Shown here one piece after another: positions 13,329 through 25,396 of a DNA stretch of 64,000 nt (position 1 is the stretch's first letter; every line of letters begins with the position of its first letter). Origin of the DNA: Rhynchosporium graminicola (Eukaryota; Ascomycota; Leotiomycetes; Helotiales; Ploettnerulaceae). The notes under the pieces are model-generated. The model did not search any database and was not told where the DNA came from. It worked only from the letters and a program-made list of their open reading frames with translations. The stretch lies in contig FJUW01000014.1 in the NCBI GenBank assembly GCA_900074885.1, positions 378,505 through 442,504 on the forward strand, in the 5' to 3' direction. Position numbers and translations under genes: made by a program.

Positions 13329-14078
13329 TTAGTTAATATACTAATTTATAATCTCTATTTATCTATTAGTTTACTAGTAGAAAGAGGTAGAGAGCTTAAC
13401 CTTAACTCTAATTATATAGTAAAACTCTTACTAGAAAGATAAGACTAACTAAGCTCCTTAGTTAGATATAATTAACTTAAGAGTATATCCGAAATAATAT
13501 ATCTATTAGATAAATAATATTACTATCCCGCGGGTATCGATATTATAATAATATAGTATCGATACGGAGTCCTTCCTTAAGCGGTCGATAAATACTAATA
13601 TCTTATCAAATCCTTGGTTATTAGGCAAGAAGTCCTTAAAATCTATAGCTAAGTACTATATAAAGTAGCTAAGTACTAGTAATAAGTAGAAGAATCCTTA
13701 CTATTTCGTTTACTTTAGATAAGAGTACTAATAGAGGCAGTAATTACGAGTATACTGTTTTATATCTAATAAGAGTCCTTTCTAGTAGTAATAAGTAGAA
13801 ATTATTTTAGTAGTCTTATAAGTATTTAGATAAGCAGAGGAAACTTAATTATAAACTTCGCTAATCAAATAAGTATATAGCAGAGTATAGCGTTATATAT
13901 ATAGATAACTATTATAAAGTAGTAAATTATCGTTAATAGTATAGCTATCTCCTAATATATTCCGTTTATTAGAGAATAATTCTTAGTTAAATTAGTATAG
14001 TTTCTCGATTAAATTAAAAGAATTATATATAAGTTCCGGTAACGTATTAGTCCTTAGCGATATTAGGTATATATAACT
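13329..14078. repeat. 750-bp direct repeat, copy 2 (integrase region)
   Basis: Second copy of the integrase segment. It connects on its right side directly to the RNase H remnant on the minus strand (AEFLSEFNFQIIYTLSKDN at about 14230-14290). See copy 1 for the alignment; the constant offset is 752. Confidence 0.85.
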
Positions 14079-14879
14079 AATTTAATCGATATAATACTTA
14101 GCTAGTTCCGCGTTAATCCTAAGGTCTAAGTAGTCTAGAAGTAGTAAAACCTGAGATCTATTATCCTATTTCTATTATTCCTATATCTTTAGATCTTATT
14201 CCTTATAGCTAAAGATATTAGCTTTAGTATTATCTTTACTAAGCGTATATATAATTTGAAAGTTAAATTCGGAAAGGAATTCTATTTATCTAGCTTACTT
14301 ACTAGTTAGGACCTTAGTAGTTATAAAGTATTCTAAGGATCGATAGTCCGTATATACGCCGGTATAAAATTATAAAGATATAAGTTCCGGTCTCTATTTC
14401 CGGAAAGACTTAATAATAGTATATAGCTCCTTATCGTAGATCTCCTAGTTTAGTTTATATTTATTAAGAATATAGGAGTAGAATCTAATTAGATATTACT
14501 AGTTATCTTTATATAATTAGAAGATAACTTTAGCTATTATATTATTAGAGGTATTAGTTTCTAGTTTAGTTTATAATTTAGGGTCGAAATAGTATAATTT
14601 CTATACTAATAGTAGCTATTAATATAAATCGTTAGAGGACTTCTTATAATTATTAGTAAAATTCTATAGTACTATAGGCCGAGTGAGCACTAAGAGAGGT
14701 TTAGTAATAAAGCTGAAATTCCGAATAAATTAATAATAGAACCTATAGAATCCTAAGAAGGATTTTATAGCTATTACTATTTCGAGGTACTTCTAGTTCA
14801 CTAATAGTATTACCTTCTCGGGATCTAGCTCGATTCTGTTAATAGTAATAATATATCCGAGGTATTTAATCCGAGTAAT

Positions 14880-15350
14880 ATAGAATTCGCTTTTCTTAAT
14901 ATTTACCTAAAGTCTAATATCTATTAAGTATTATAGTACTAATTTAATATATTCCTTATATTCCTAGAGCGTTTCCGAGTATATAAGAATATTATCTAGA
15001 TAAGCTATATAGAAATTATCTAAGTAGTCTAGTAGTATATTATTTATATATCGCTAGTACGTACTAAGTCTATTATAGAGCCTAAAAGGTAGTACTTTAT
15101 ATTTATAGGATCTGAAGCGGGTTCAGAAGGTAATATACTCCTCGGATTCGAGGTCTATATAGATATAGTTAAATACTACTCAGATATCTAGTTTAGTAAA
15201 GATTACTACTTTAGATATATAAGTTAAGAGCTTATTAATCCTAGGTATTAAGTAGGAATCCTTTCGAGTGATCATATTAAGCTTATAATAATCGATATAG
15301 AAGCGTAATCTTCTATCGGCTTTCTTAACAAATAGTATAAGTAATATAAA
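14880..15350 (-). pseudogene. Reverse transcriptase remnant of the chromovirus
   Basis: The minus strand from about 15345 reads LFVKKADRRLRFYIDYYKL, then ITRKDSYLIPRI, a stop-containing KLDI segment, and ESEEYITF. Further on is YLDNILIYSETL, the YLDD catalytic box with the second Asp changed to Asn. Stops and this Asp-to-Asn change fit C-to-T mutation on either strand, so the copy cannot encode an active enzyme. Confidence 0.85.
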
Positions 15351-18221
15351 AGGACTTTAGCTAGATTTAATAAATCCCTTATCTAAGTTCTCTATAAAGT
15401 ACTTCTTAGTTACTTATAGTTCGTCTATAGATTACTAATATAAGAGCGAATATATATTAGGTAATAGTTCTTCTAGAATAATTTTATAATTATATAAGTA
15501 ATATAGCAGAAGAATATTAGAATCCCGCTTAGAAAAGGCTTCCTTAAGAGTATAATACTATTCTAGTAGCTTTTCGGCTATAAGTCGTTCGGTATCAGGA
15601 TCCTTAGGAGAATTACTATTTAGATAGTCTTATAAGAGGTAGTCTATCTTATAGATACTAGTAAAGAATAATTCAGAGCCTTTATATTTTATATTAAAAT
15701 AAAAAGCTATTATACTAATTTAGTAAATCGGAACTAGTCTCTAGATCCTCGGAGGTTAAGAGGAATACTTATAATAGAGTTTCGGCGCAGGTACCTTTCT
15801 CGATAAATTCGGAGCGGGAAAGGGTTCGGATTCCTTAGCGATAAGCGGAAATAAGTTAAATAATAAGGATAATATATTAATATACTATTTCACTACTATT
15901 TAGTATAATCGCTATTAGTCTAGCTAGTTTATAGTTAAGTCCTGCGTATTAGTATCGATTTAGTAAGATTAATTAATATTAAGTTTATAAGGCAGTAGAG
16001 TTATAATTATCTCCTTATTATATCAGAAGGTAGCTAGATAGTATTCCGGCTATAGAAGCTTATAGTAGAGCGTATCTAGCTTAACTTAGAATCGTTATAT
16101 CTATTTAATACTAATAATTATATCTTATTATCCTAAATTAAGAAGAATAAAAGGGTAATTATAAATACGCTTACTATTAATAGAAAAGTATAAATATATA
16201 AAATAGATAATATAAGTTCTAATAAACTATTAGAAATTATATATTAGAATAGAATAGGGTAATAGCTCGATTTTAATACTAAGGGCTCTCGATAGTTATC
16301 CGGTAAGAGTATAATTAATAAATAGATAGCTATTCGCTCTAGTATTAATTAAGCTATTTATAGAGACTTCTAGCTTATTTATACTAATTATAATTAAGTA
16401 TATGAATTACTTACTTTCTATTAAGGAGTTAAAGTTAAGATTAGAGAGATTATATCTATATAGACTTAGGAAGGAGTTTATACTTAGGCCTTATTATTTC
16501 CCTTTAGTATTAGTCTAGATTCAGAGAGTATATCTTCTATTACCTCTTTAGTTCTTTCTTTCTCTTTCGGAAATTTATCGATTAATTAAACCTTAAGCGA
16601 GTTAAAGTAGTTTAGCTTAATATAACTAAGCTATCTATAATCGTAATACCTAAGGGGTTCTCCGGTCGAGGTAGTAGGGCGTTTTAGCGCGGAGGGAGTA
16701 CTAGCTTATACTAGAGTAGAAGTACGTATATACGATATAAGAGTAGTTTATTAAGGGGCTAAGCTTAGAGACTAGTAAGAAGTAGAACTAGTTAAGGTCG
16801 TAGTAGTAATAGTAAGCTTATAATACTATACCTAGATAATAGCTTTCTTAGGATAAGTATATTCTGAGTTATAGCGATACTTAGTATTAAAAGAAAATAA
16901 GGATCTAACTATAGAAGTGTAGTTCTTATTCTATATTAGTTTAATAATAAGAGTTAAAATATATAAAGATAATATAATCTTATCTTATATATAAAAGAAC
17001 TACTCTTTCTTTTTAACTTTACTTTAGATAATAGCGCTTTAAAATCGACTACGAAACTCGATAAAAGTCTCGCGTATATAGTTAGGTTATTATATTTCTA
17101 AGTAATAGAAAGTATTATAATAGTTATCTTCTTCTAACTTAATAAGAAAGTTATCTTCTAATAAGGAGATTATTTTATTACTAGTCTTAAACTTATTAAC
17201 TAAGTACTAAGGCGTAAGATACTCTTTAGCTAATCTAGTAACTAGTCCTTATACGAGAACGCGCTAGGAGAAATCCGTAAGGTAATAATTAGCGTTTATA
17301 GCTAGCTAGTCTTATATTAATACTCTTTATTAGAGGAAAGTAAAGTCTAATCTATTATCTAAGAGTAAGATCTTCTTAGTAAGATAAGACTTCTTAAGGC
17401 GTAACTCTACTAATTTAGCGCTAGGAGAGGGAGATAGTTTATTAGGAATAGTATCCTCTCTTTCGGTACTATATATTAGAATAGAGTTTATTAGCTTATT
17501 AAACTCTAGAATATATAGAGATTATAGTATTAGTTCTAGTAGAAGAGTCGAAGATAAGTAAGGGACCTTTATAAGGAACTTATCTTATACGGAAATTAGT
17601 TTATCTATAGTATCTTCTAGAGAGTTATTCTTTTCCTCTTAGTCTGCTAATTATTATAAGAGAGAATAAATCAGGTTCGAGTTATCTATAGTAATAAGAG
17701 TACTTAGCGATTATACTCCTAGGGAATTTCGCTTTTATTTTCTTTTCTCTCTTAGTTAGTACTTCCTTTAAAAAGTATTAATATTCTCTAGTATAAGAGA
17801 TATTTAAAGTAAGGAAAGATATAATAAATTAGGTTCGGAGGTAAAGCGAGAGGAGTTATATTAAGTTCTCTTAGAACTAGAAGAGTCTTTAGTTTATTAA
17901 TTAGGAGCTATAATAATCGCTTAAAAAGGAGTATATTAGGGCTATTTCAGTAGCGATATATAGAGGTTAAAGTTCCGGGGTATTTATTATACTTTCTTTA
18001 AAATCTATTTATAATTCCTTTATACTAAAGGAGTTATTAAAGGAGTATTAGTAAAGACCTCCTCTATTATACTATTTATAATAAGCTAAATTAAACCCTA
18101 ATTTATAGCTATCCGAGAGATCTCTAGTATCTCGGCTATATACGAGTAATTATCGAATAACTAACTTAGTAATAAGATATTATAGTAAGCTATCTCCGGC
18201 TATCTTAATCTTTTTATTTAA

Positions 18222-18489
18222 TATAATAATATAAGACTTAAGGCGATATATAAGTAAGAATAAATAAGTAGGAAAGCTAAGAGTAATCTTATATAGTCTA
18301 TTATAAAGGAAATAAAAAGATAAGAAAGGAAGAAGAAGAGAGATAGAATATAAGGTACCTTATATATATACGCCGGTACTAGTCTGATACTATACTAAAT
18401 CGGATACTAGTTCTGCCGGGATACTTATGAACTTAGGCCCTAGTATCTATCCTTCTTCTCATGTAATATTCAGGTGAGCTATCGTTATA
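18222..18489 (-). repeat. 5' LTR of the chromovirus
   Basis: This 268-bp unit is colinear with 9960-10227 but more mutated (for example TATAATAA for TATAACGA at its outer end). No intact tRNA primer site is readable next to it. Confidence 0.8.
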
Positions 18490-20413
18490 ATAAGCTTAGA
18501 GACTTCTACGCTACTAACTTAAGTAAACCGGGACCTCCGCGTAAATTAGATTAATAGATTAAGGCTTAAGAAGATAGAATAGATAATTATAATTACTTAG
18601 AGGATAATAATTTATTATAAATACTAGTATTAAAATTTATTACTAAGGATAATCCCCTGATTATACTTTATAATAGCGCTATATCTAAAACTCTACTTCC
18701 TTTACTATTTCTACTTTACTAGCTTTCTCCTCTAAAGTATTTAGAATATCCGGAATATCTAGAACCGGAATTATTATATTTAACTTCTTACTTAAATCTA
18801 CTAATATAGCTCTAGTTATAGATTAAGTATAATCGCTAATCCTATAGGCTTTCTTCTTTAAAGAGGGTCCGGGAGTATTTAGATCTAACGCTATCTAAGA
18901 ACTAGAAGGCAGATTCCTCTTTCCTCTAGTATTAGATATTATAGCTTTTTATATAGCTTTCTTCGTAAATTCCTATATAATAGTATTTAACTCTTTTATT
19001 TACTTTAATATTATTTATATTATTACTTTAGATTTCGCTAAATCTATTATCAGAATATCTAAATCCTATATTACGTTAGTATTATACTAGTATCTAAGGG
19101 TTCTAGGATCTTAACTTATTACTTTAATAAACTCTAACTCCTTAAATGCTTTCTCTATAGATTATCTTAAAGCTTAAGTCTTTACTAACTATATAGTAGT
19201 AATCTATAATATAGTAATAAGAGCCGCGGATTTCGCGAGTCGATAGATATAACTTATAGCCTTATAAGTAGCTATAATACTACCCCGATTTAGCTCTATA
19301 TCTTTAGCTTTACCGCTAGAAAGTAAACCGGATAAAATAGTATACTTTATATTAATATAATTAGGTAACTATAACGCGTTAGTATATAAAACTATATTCA
19401 GATTTAAGTAACTTATATACTTATAACTGCTTTTTAACGCTAAATAATACGTATAAAGCTTAGAGTTAAGCTTATTGAATAAATATAGAAGTTCTAGAAT
19501 AAGAGTATTATTATACTTTAGTTTAAGGAAAGCGCGAATATATCGCAGGTAATATATATAATATACCGCTGAAAGGGTACTAGTAAGAACTAGTAAAGGT
19601 ATTATAAGTATTAGTATTATAGATCTATAAAACTCTTATATCTTATCTTAAGACTATTCCTAATTCTAAAGTAGATAACTTACTAGTAATAAGAGGAAAG
19701 TTAATTAAGTCGATTAATATATAAGATTATAATAGTACTATTATAGTAGTTAGTAATAATACCTACTCTAGTAACTATATTATAATCTAGAGAGAAGTAT
19801 ACTTATAGCTTAAGTAGTCATCGCGCTTAAAGAAGAAAGGCTCTAATATTAATAAACCTCTTCCTTTATATACTCTACGCTCTACTTAAACTCGACTCTT
19901 ACTATAAATAGATAAAGTAAATATAGCTTACCGCCCGATTTAGAAGCTATAACTAATATAGTATTATTATAGTAATATAACTAGTTAGTATCTAATAAAG
20001 ACTTTACTACTATTAAAAACTAGCTAGTATCTATTACGCGAATATCGACGAAAATAGTTATAATAAAGACTAATTTCCAGTGTAAACTATAACCTTCCGA
20101 GCTTAGGGTTAAGCTCTTCTTAGAAGAGGGGTAATATAACGATAGCTTACTTGAATATTATATAAGGAGAAGGATAGATACCGGGGCCTAAGTTTATAAG
20201 TATTATAAGTATCCTAGTATAACTAGTATCCGACTCGATATAGTATCGGACTAGTACTAGTATATATATATATAAGGTACCTTATACTCTATCTCTCTCT
20301 TTCTTCCTTCCTTATCTTTTTATTTCCTTAGTAGTAGACTATATAAGATTACTCTTAGCCTCCCTACTTGTTTATCCTTGCTCGTATACCGCCTTGAGTC
20401 TTATGTCGTTACA
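18490..20413 (+). mobile_element. Truncated chromovirus copy, inverted relative to 9960-18489
   Basis: This copy begins abruptly inside the chromodomain (LRDFYATNLSKPGPPRKLD at 18493-18550). It continues through the same 1.5-kb post-chromodomain region as 10240-11800, in reverse. It has a purine tract, AGAAGAGGGGTAA (20121-20134), and ends with an LTR (20135-20413). Everything upstream in pol is missing at the junction with the 5' LTR of the other element. The two elements therefore form a large inverted arrangement. Confidence 0.8.
20135..20413 (+). repeat. 3' LTR of the truncated chromovirus copy
   Basis: This 279-bp unit starts TATAACGATAGC and ends GTCGTTACA, with the polypurine tract just upstream. 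It is the inverted counterpart of the three LTRs to the left. Confidence 0.85.
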
Positions 20414-21424
20414 CTTCTAGGATTAGTAGAGGATCGATTTATAACGCGATAATAAGATATAAGACGCGTATCAGATTCCTTAGAGCTAGACTTCTCTTTC
20501 CGCGATCTCTTACTTAGAGACTTGGAAGATATAATAATAATAGAAGCTTTAAAATAAGGTTAATACTATAAGAAGAGAGATAAGCGTAAGTAATCTTTAG
20601 TATATTATATTTAAAGAAAGAAGAACTTTTCTATATATAAGATAAGAGGTATTTATATATCTATAAAGCTTCGGTTACCTACCCTTATAAGTAAATAAGG
20701 CTACCTAGAGTACTTTTTCTACCTAGAGTACTTCTTTCACTCTTTCGAATTAATAAATAATAATATGATAAGATTAATTAATTAATTATAACTACTATTT
20801 ATAACTCTCTAAGAATTATATAATCTGCACTTCGATTCATAATTCATTTAATTAAACGCTTCTATACGATATTTGACCTTTACTCTTATGCTCAGCGATT
20901 ATTCAAATCTTAGAATAGCTAATTCTATATTATAAATAAGGCTATAGCCTTATAATTTCCTTTGTTTACTTAACTTCACTCTTTAATTAAAGTATCACTT
21001 CGACTTTAATTAGTTTATGCACTTTATCTATACTTTCTTTTATTAATTTATATAAATAGTATAATTTATCCTCTATATTTAGAAGCTTCTTTACTTACTT
21101 AGAGTAGTTTATATTCACTAACTAGATTAAAGTATACGTATAGTTAATAGTAATCTCTAGCCTTATACTGAGAGATAGCTATAGGGAATATATTATATAC
21201 TTTCACTTAATATCTATTATTATATTATATCTGATTACTTATATAGCTTAGTATATACTTATATAATATCCTTATATATTTAAAGTAAGCTTTCTCCCTT
21301 TCTTCTGAAGAGATAACGCTCTCTATAATTAATATTCAGAGACTACTTTAATTCTTCATCTCCTGATATCTTAAAGTGATCTTTCATCTCTAATAAAGCC
21401 TGCCTTACCTTACTAGTTAATTAC
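20414..21424. other. AT-rich relic, unassigned
   Basis: RIP-type sequence without readable domains or terminal repeats. It may include debris of a further element. Confidence 0.4.
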
Positions 21425-21814
21425 TATCAAAGGACTTATTATTATTAAAGAACCGCTAGTACTAATTACGCGAATATCGACGAAAATAGTTATAAACAAG
21501 GACCTTCAGAGCTTAGGGTAAAGCTCTTCTTAATAGAGAAGTAATATAACGATAGCTTAACTGAAGGTTATATAAGAAGAAGGATAAGTATCGGAACCTA
21601 AGATCCTAGGTATCCCGATATAATTAGTAGCTGACTTATTATAATATCAGACTAATACTAGTATATATATATAAGACACCTCGCACTTTATCTTTCTTCT
21701 TCTTTTCTTTCTTATCTTCTTATTTCCTTAGTAGTAGACTATATAAGATCGCTCTTAGCCTCCCTACTTATTTTATTCTTACTTATATACTATCTTAAGT
21801 CTTATATTATTATA
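21425..21814 (+). mobile_element. Third 3' fragment of the chromovirus family with LTR
   Basis: From about 21425 the sequence follows the segment at about 20000-20134 (shared ATTACGCGAATATCGACGAA). It passes a decayed purine tract and ends in an LTR at 21545-21814. Only about 120 bp of internal sequence remain. Confidence 0.75.
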
Positions 21815-22680
21815 GAAAAACTATTATAAGTAGTTAGAAGAACTATTTATTTATTATCTTATTATCTAGTATATATATTTAAACTACTTACTAAGGTAGT
21901 TATCTTCGTATTATCTAGCTAAGAATTAGTACTAGCTTAAAAGAGTACTTATTCGAATTATAATAGATATATTATTATTATTATTATTTCTTATTAGAAC
22001 TTAATTAACTTTTATCTTACTTTCTTAATCTTATTTAGTTTATTATAGATCTTACTAAAGTAGCTAACTAATTCGAGGAGGTCTTAGTTCTTATTTATTT
22101 ATACTTTTTATATAAAGAGTAATATTAACTTTTAAACTTTAAAAGAGAGAGAAGAATAAATAAAAAAGATCTAAGCCTCTTTACTACTAATTATATTTCT
22201 ATCGATCTAAAGCTTTAATTCTATTATTATTAACTATATATCTTACTCTTTCGATAGACTAGAGAACTTATTAGAAATAATAATAATCTAGTATATTTTT
22301 CCTTCTATTACTATTAATATTATTACTTCTAGTCGCTTTTAGAGGTCCTTTACTTATTTTTTAGAGAACTTCTATAATCGATAGTAACTAGGTTTCGTAT
22401 TATATAGCTGATTTAGCTTATTAAATATATTATAAACATATTTTTTTTTTTTTTTTAATTAGTTATAAGACTCTTAATATCGATCCTTTTATTCTACTTT
22501 ATTTTATTTTATTTTAAGCTAATTCTAATATTATAAAGCGAGTATAAAGAATATATATAATATAAATAATATCTTTAATTAATAAGAAGAATTAGCTAAA
22601 GAGTAAAAGAGAATTCTTCCTTAATAGAAAAGAAGAATATATAGTACTACTACTACTAGTGCCGTAGTAGTAATAGTCAG
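21815..22680. other. AT-rich relic with T16 run at the compartment edge
   Basis: No gene or domain is readable. A run of 16 T lies at 22441-22456; it could be the inverted poly(A) tail of a LINE or an old retrocopy, but I found no supporting coding remnant. Composition switches to normal at about 22,680. Confidence 0.45.
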
Positions 22681-22701
22681 CGAGATAATTAGCGCCGAGT
22701 A

Positions 22702-25396
22702 TCATCCTGGGTGCAACCCGTCATACTCCGCAACCCAATCCGTAGCTATTTTACTCAGCTTGAATTTCCGAATCTTCCCACTAGCAGTCTTAGGATACTC
22801 ATCTACCCAGAACACATATCTCGGCATAAGATGATTACTCAATCTCTCCCTCACCCACTCCCTGATCATACTCCTCGTCAAAATCCCCCCCTTCCTTTCT
22901 CCCTCCTCACCTTTATCTTCAGTATTATTCGCGAGGATATCCACCTCTGCCTCCCCCTTCCCTCTATCGTCCATCCCAACCCTTAAACCCTTTTGAACAA
23001 CTACAAAAGCGGCCACCACCTCACCATACCTTTCGTCTGGCACACCCACCACACTAACCTCATTCACTTCTCCCATTCTAAAAATGCAATTCTCCACTTC
23101 CAACGGATGGATATTTTCTCCGCCTCTGATGATCAAATCCTTGATCCTGCCCGTGATCTTGACATATCCGTCGCTATCCATCTCAGCCTCATCACCAGTA
23201 TACATCCACGCCTTCCCATTCCCCTCTTCGTCAGTTTGCACAAATCGAACCTCAGCAGTGCGAGTTTCGTCTGCCCAATATCCTTTCATAACATGATACC
23301 CACTAACCACTAATTCGCCTCTCTCCCCAATTGGTAAGATGCGCCTCCCATCCGCGACATCGACGACTTTGGCCTCCACATGAGGGAGTAGTCGACCGAC
23401 GCTATCGAGACGCTTTTGAAGCGGGTCGTCGGGGAACGTCATACATGATACAGGCGAAGTTTCGGTCATGCCGTAGCATATTGTTAGGCCGGTAAGATTG
23501 AGTGTTGAGTGGAGTTTCTCCATGAGACTGCTAGGTACGGATGAGCCGGCTGCGATACCGGTACGTAGGTGCTCAAAGCCCTTGTACTCGATGCTCTTGT
23601 TCGCGAGGAGTTCGAGTCTGGAGGAGTTTAGTGAGTACTCCACTCGCTTGATTTGTTTTGGGAGGAGATAGAATAGATTGGAGGACTGGCATATTCACTT
23701 ACTCGGCGACAAACATGGTCGCTACCCCGTACAATGCTGTAGCGCGCTCTTCTTGAATGGATAGCAAGACTGCACTTGGATTGAAAGCTTCAGAAGGTAA
23801 GAGAAGAGCCGCTCCTGTCGTAGCTGTTGCCATGTAGCCCAGTATTGAACCAAAGCAGTGGAACATAGGCGGTGGACAGCAGACGATATCGGTGGGTGTT
23901 AAGCCCATACGAGTTCCGATGAAGAAGCCATTATTGAGAATGCCAGTATGGGTCAAGCAGGCAGCTTTAGGCATTGAAGTGGTGCCCGATGTGAACTGAA
24001 CTTCGGGTAGAAATTAGCATCCATTGAGTGATCTTGGGTTTGTCGCTCTTTGAAATGGGATCATGGATTTTCGCTTGGTCTGGAGTAAACAAAGTCAAAA
24101 CTCACTATTAATGATATCGTCCGTCATCAATGGACTCTCCGGAACCACTTCTCTTGCACTGCTTCCTATTTGTCCATCCAGCAGTTCCTGAAAGTCAATC
24201 GTAGCGGTCAATGGTTTAGCATCAACCCTCCCCTCCGAGTTGTTCACTAGGATAATCTCCTTCAAAGACGGGACAAATGGAGATTCCACTTTCGCAGCCT
24301 GTAGATCTGGACATATTTGTTTGAGGAGCGTAATATTCTCGCGAGGTGCTCGGAATGGGAGATTGGTTTCAGTACTGATTATCAAGTGGGAGGCCGAAAG
24401 ATGGGAGAGCGCCGCTATAACTTGAGGGGAGTTGAAAGCTGGGTTAAGGGGGACCTGAGGTTGTATCAGCAAGTGGCATGAAGGGTAGCAAATTGCTGGC
24501 AGAATTCCAGCGTCCTGCGATTCTTCTAGACCCTCGTTCCAGAGCCCTCTCTATTCGGGACCTCGACAACTGAAGAGTAGAGTTTTCAAGGGATTTGAAA
24601 GATAGCTTAGTCCCTCCCTCCCAGCAAGCCAAACACGGACACCAAATGCAATAAATTCCTCCTAGTACGCTCACTCACAATCGCCCCCGCTCCCGAGCCA
24701 TCAACTTTCCTTCCTCTCTATTGATTCACCCAAACCACTCTCCATCCAGAGCACAACCAAAGAAATTGCCAGAACTCACCAAGACCCCACCCACCTTCCA
24801 AACGCCATAACTCACAACGCCACACTCCCACCCGTTACCAAGACTAACCGCAACCCTATCCCCTTTCCTAACACCCCTCTCCCTCAAGGCATGTGCGAGA
24901 GCTGTGCTTCTTTCGTCTAGCTCTCTGTATGTCAATCGTGTGTTTTGCGAGCGCGAGATCAGTGCCGGTCGATTGCCGTGCTGGGAGACGATGGAAGAAA
25001 AGTGTTGGGGGATGGTATGTGGGAGGAGCGGTGGCTAGGAGGGATTTTGTTAGTGAGGGGTTTCTTGGGGGGAAGGAAGGGAAGGGAGGGGGAAATTACT
25101 TCTGAGGGACCGATTGCATGGCTCTGAGTTAGAAGGCCTCTTTTCTGCTCAGGCTGCCTGGTCTGATTTGTATGTGATGAACGCCGTATCTTTGCATTCC
25201 CATTCCCGTTTCCAATCAAAGTCCTGCCCCCAATTCTACTTTTCTGCTCCCGAAAGATCGTGCCTGTCCTCGTAAAGCCGGACCCAGATTCGGTGACAGT
25301 CGCAGATTTACAGCTCACAGTCCTCGTGTACGTGCATGGGTTTCCATTCCCCCTCCGAATTCCCGATTTCCACCCGCAGATTCGCACGCCGCACAT
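22702..25396 (-). CDS. Acyl-CoA synthetase, ACSF2-like (AMP-binding enzyme)
   Basis: This is an adenylate-forming ligase that activates a fatty acid to its CoA ester, most like the ACSF2 medium-chain family, possibly mitochondrial. Exons by hand: 25100-25396, 24780-25034, 24106-24454, 23703-24000, 23617-22702; all junction phases agree. Motifs in order are LTYRELDERS, the P-loop FTSGTTSMPKA, YGMTETSP, YTGDEAEMDSDGYVKITGR, KDLIIRGGENIHPLE and the catalytic-lysine motif PKTASGKIRK near the C-terminus. The P-loop has Ser where Gly is usual. Intron 24455-24779 is 325 nt, much longer than the others. The start is uncertain: exon 1 is open, and ATG 25396 gives 704 aa, longer than the usual 580-620, so the true start may lie inside or use another exon. 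The stop is about 20 bp from the AT-rich compartment. Confidence 0.85.

Larger units (their letters stand above)
9960..18489 (-). mobile_element. Ty3/gypsy chromovirus, near full length, RIP-mutated
   Basis: Two 268-bp LTRs in the same orientation bound this element. Read on the minus strand the order is 5' LTR (18222-18489), an unreadable gag region, reverse transcriptase (about 14880-15350), RNase H (about 14080-14700), integrase (about 12000-14078, partly duplicated), chromodomain (about 11820-11980), a 1.5-kb region with an antisense open frame, a polypurine tract at 10228-10240 and the 3' LTR (9960-10227). The five bases beside the two LTRs differ (TTAAT against ATAAG), so either the ends were rearranged or the assembly is chimeric. 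Removing the 750-bp duplication gives a length of about 7.8 kb. Confidence 0.85.

Noticed and set aside
22441..22456. T16 run as proof of a LINE insertion
   Set aside because: No LINE reverse-transcriptase remnant or target duplication was found beside it, so it is only noted as a homopolymer.
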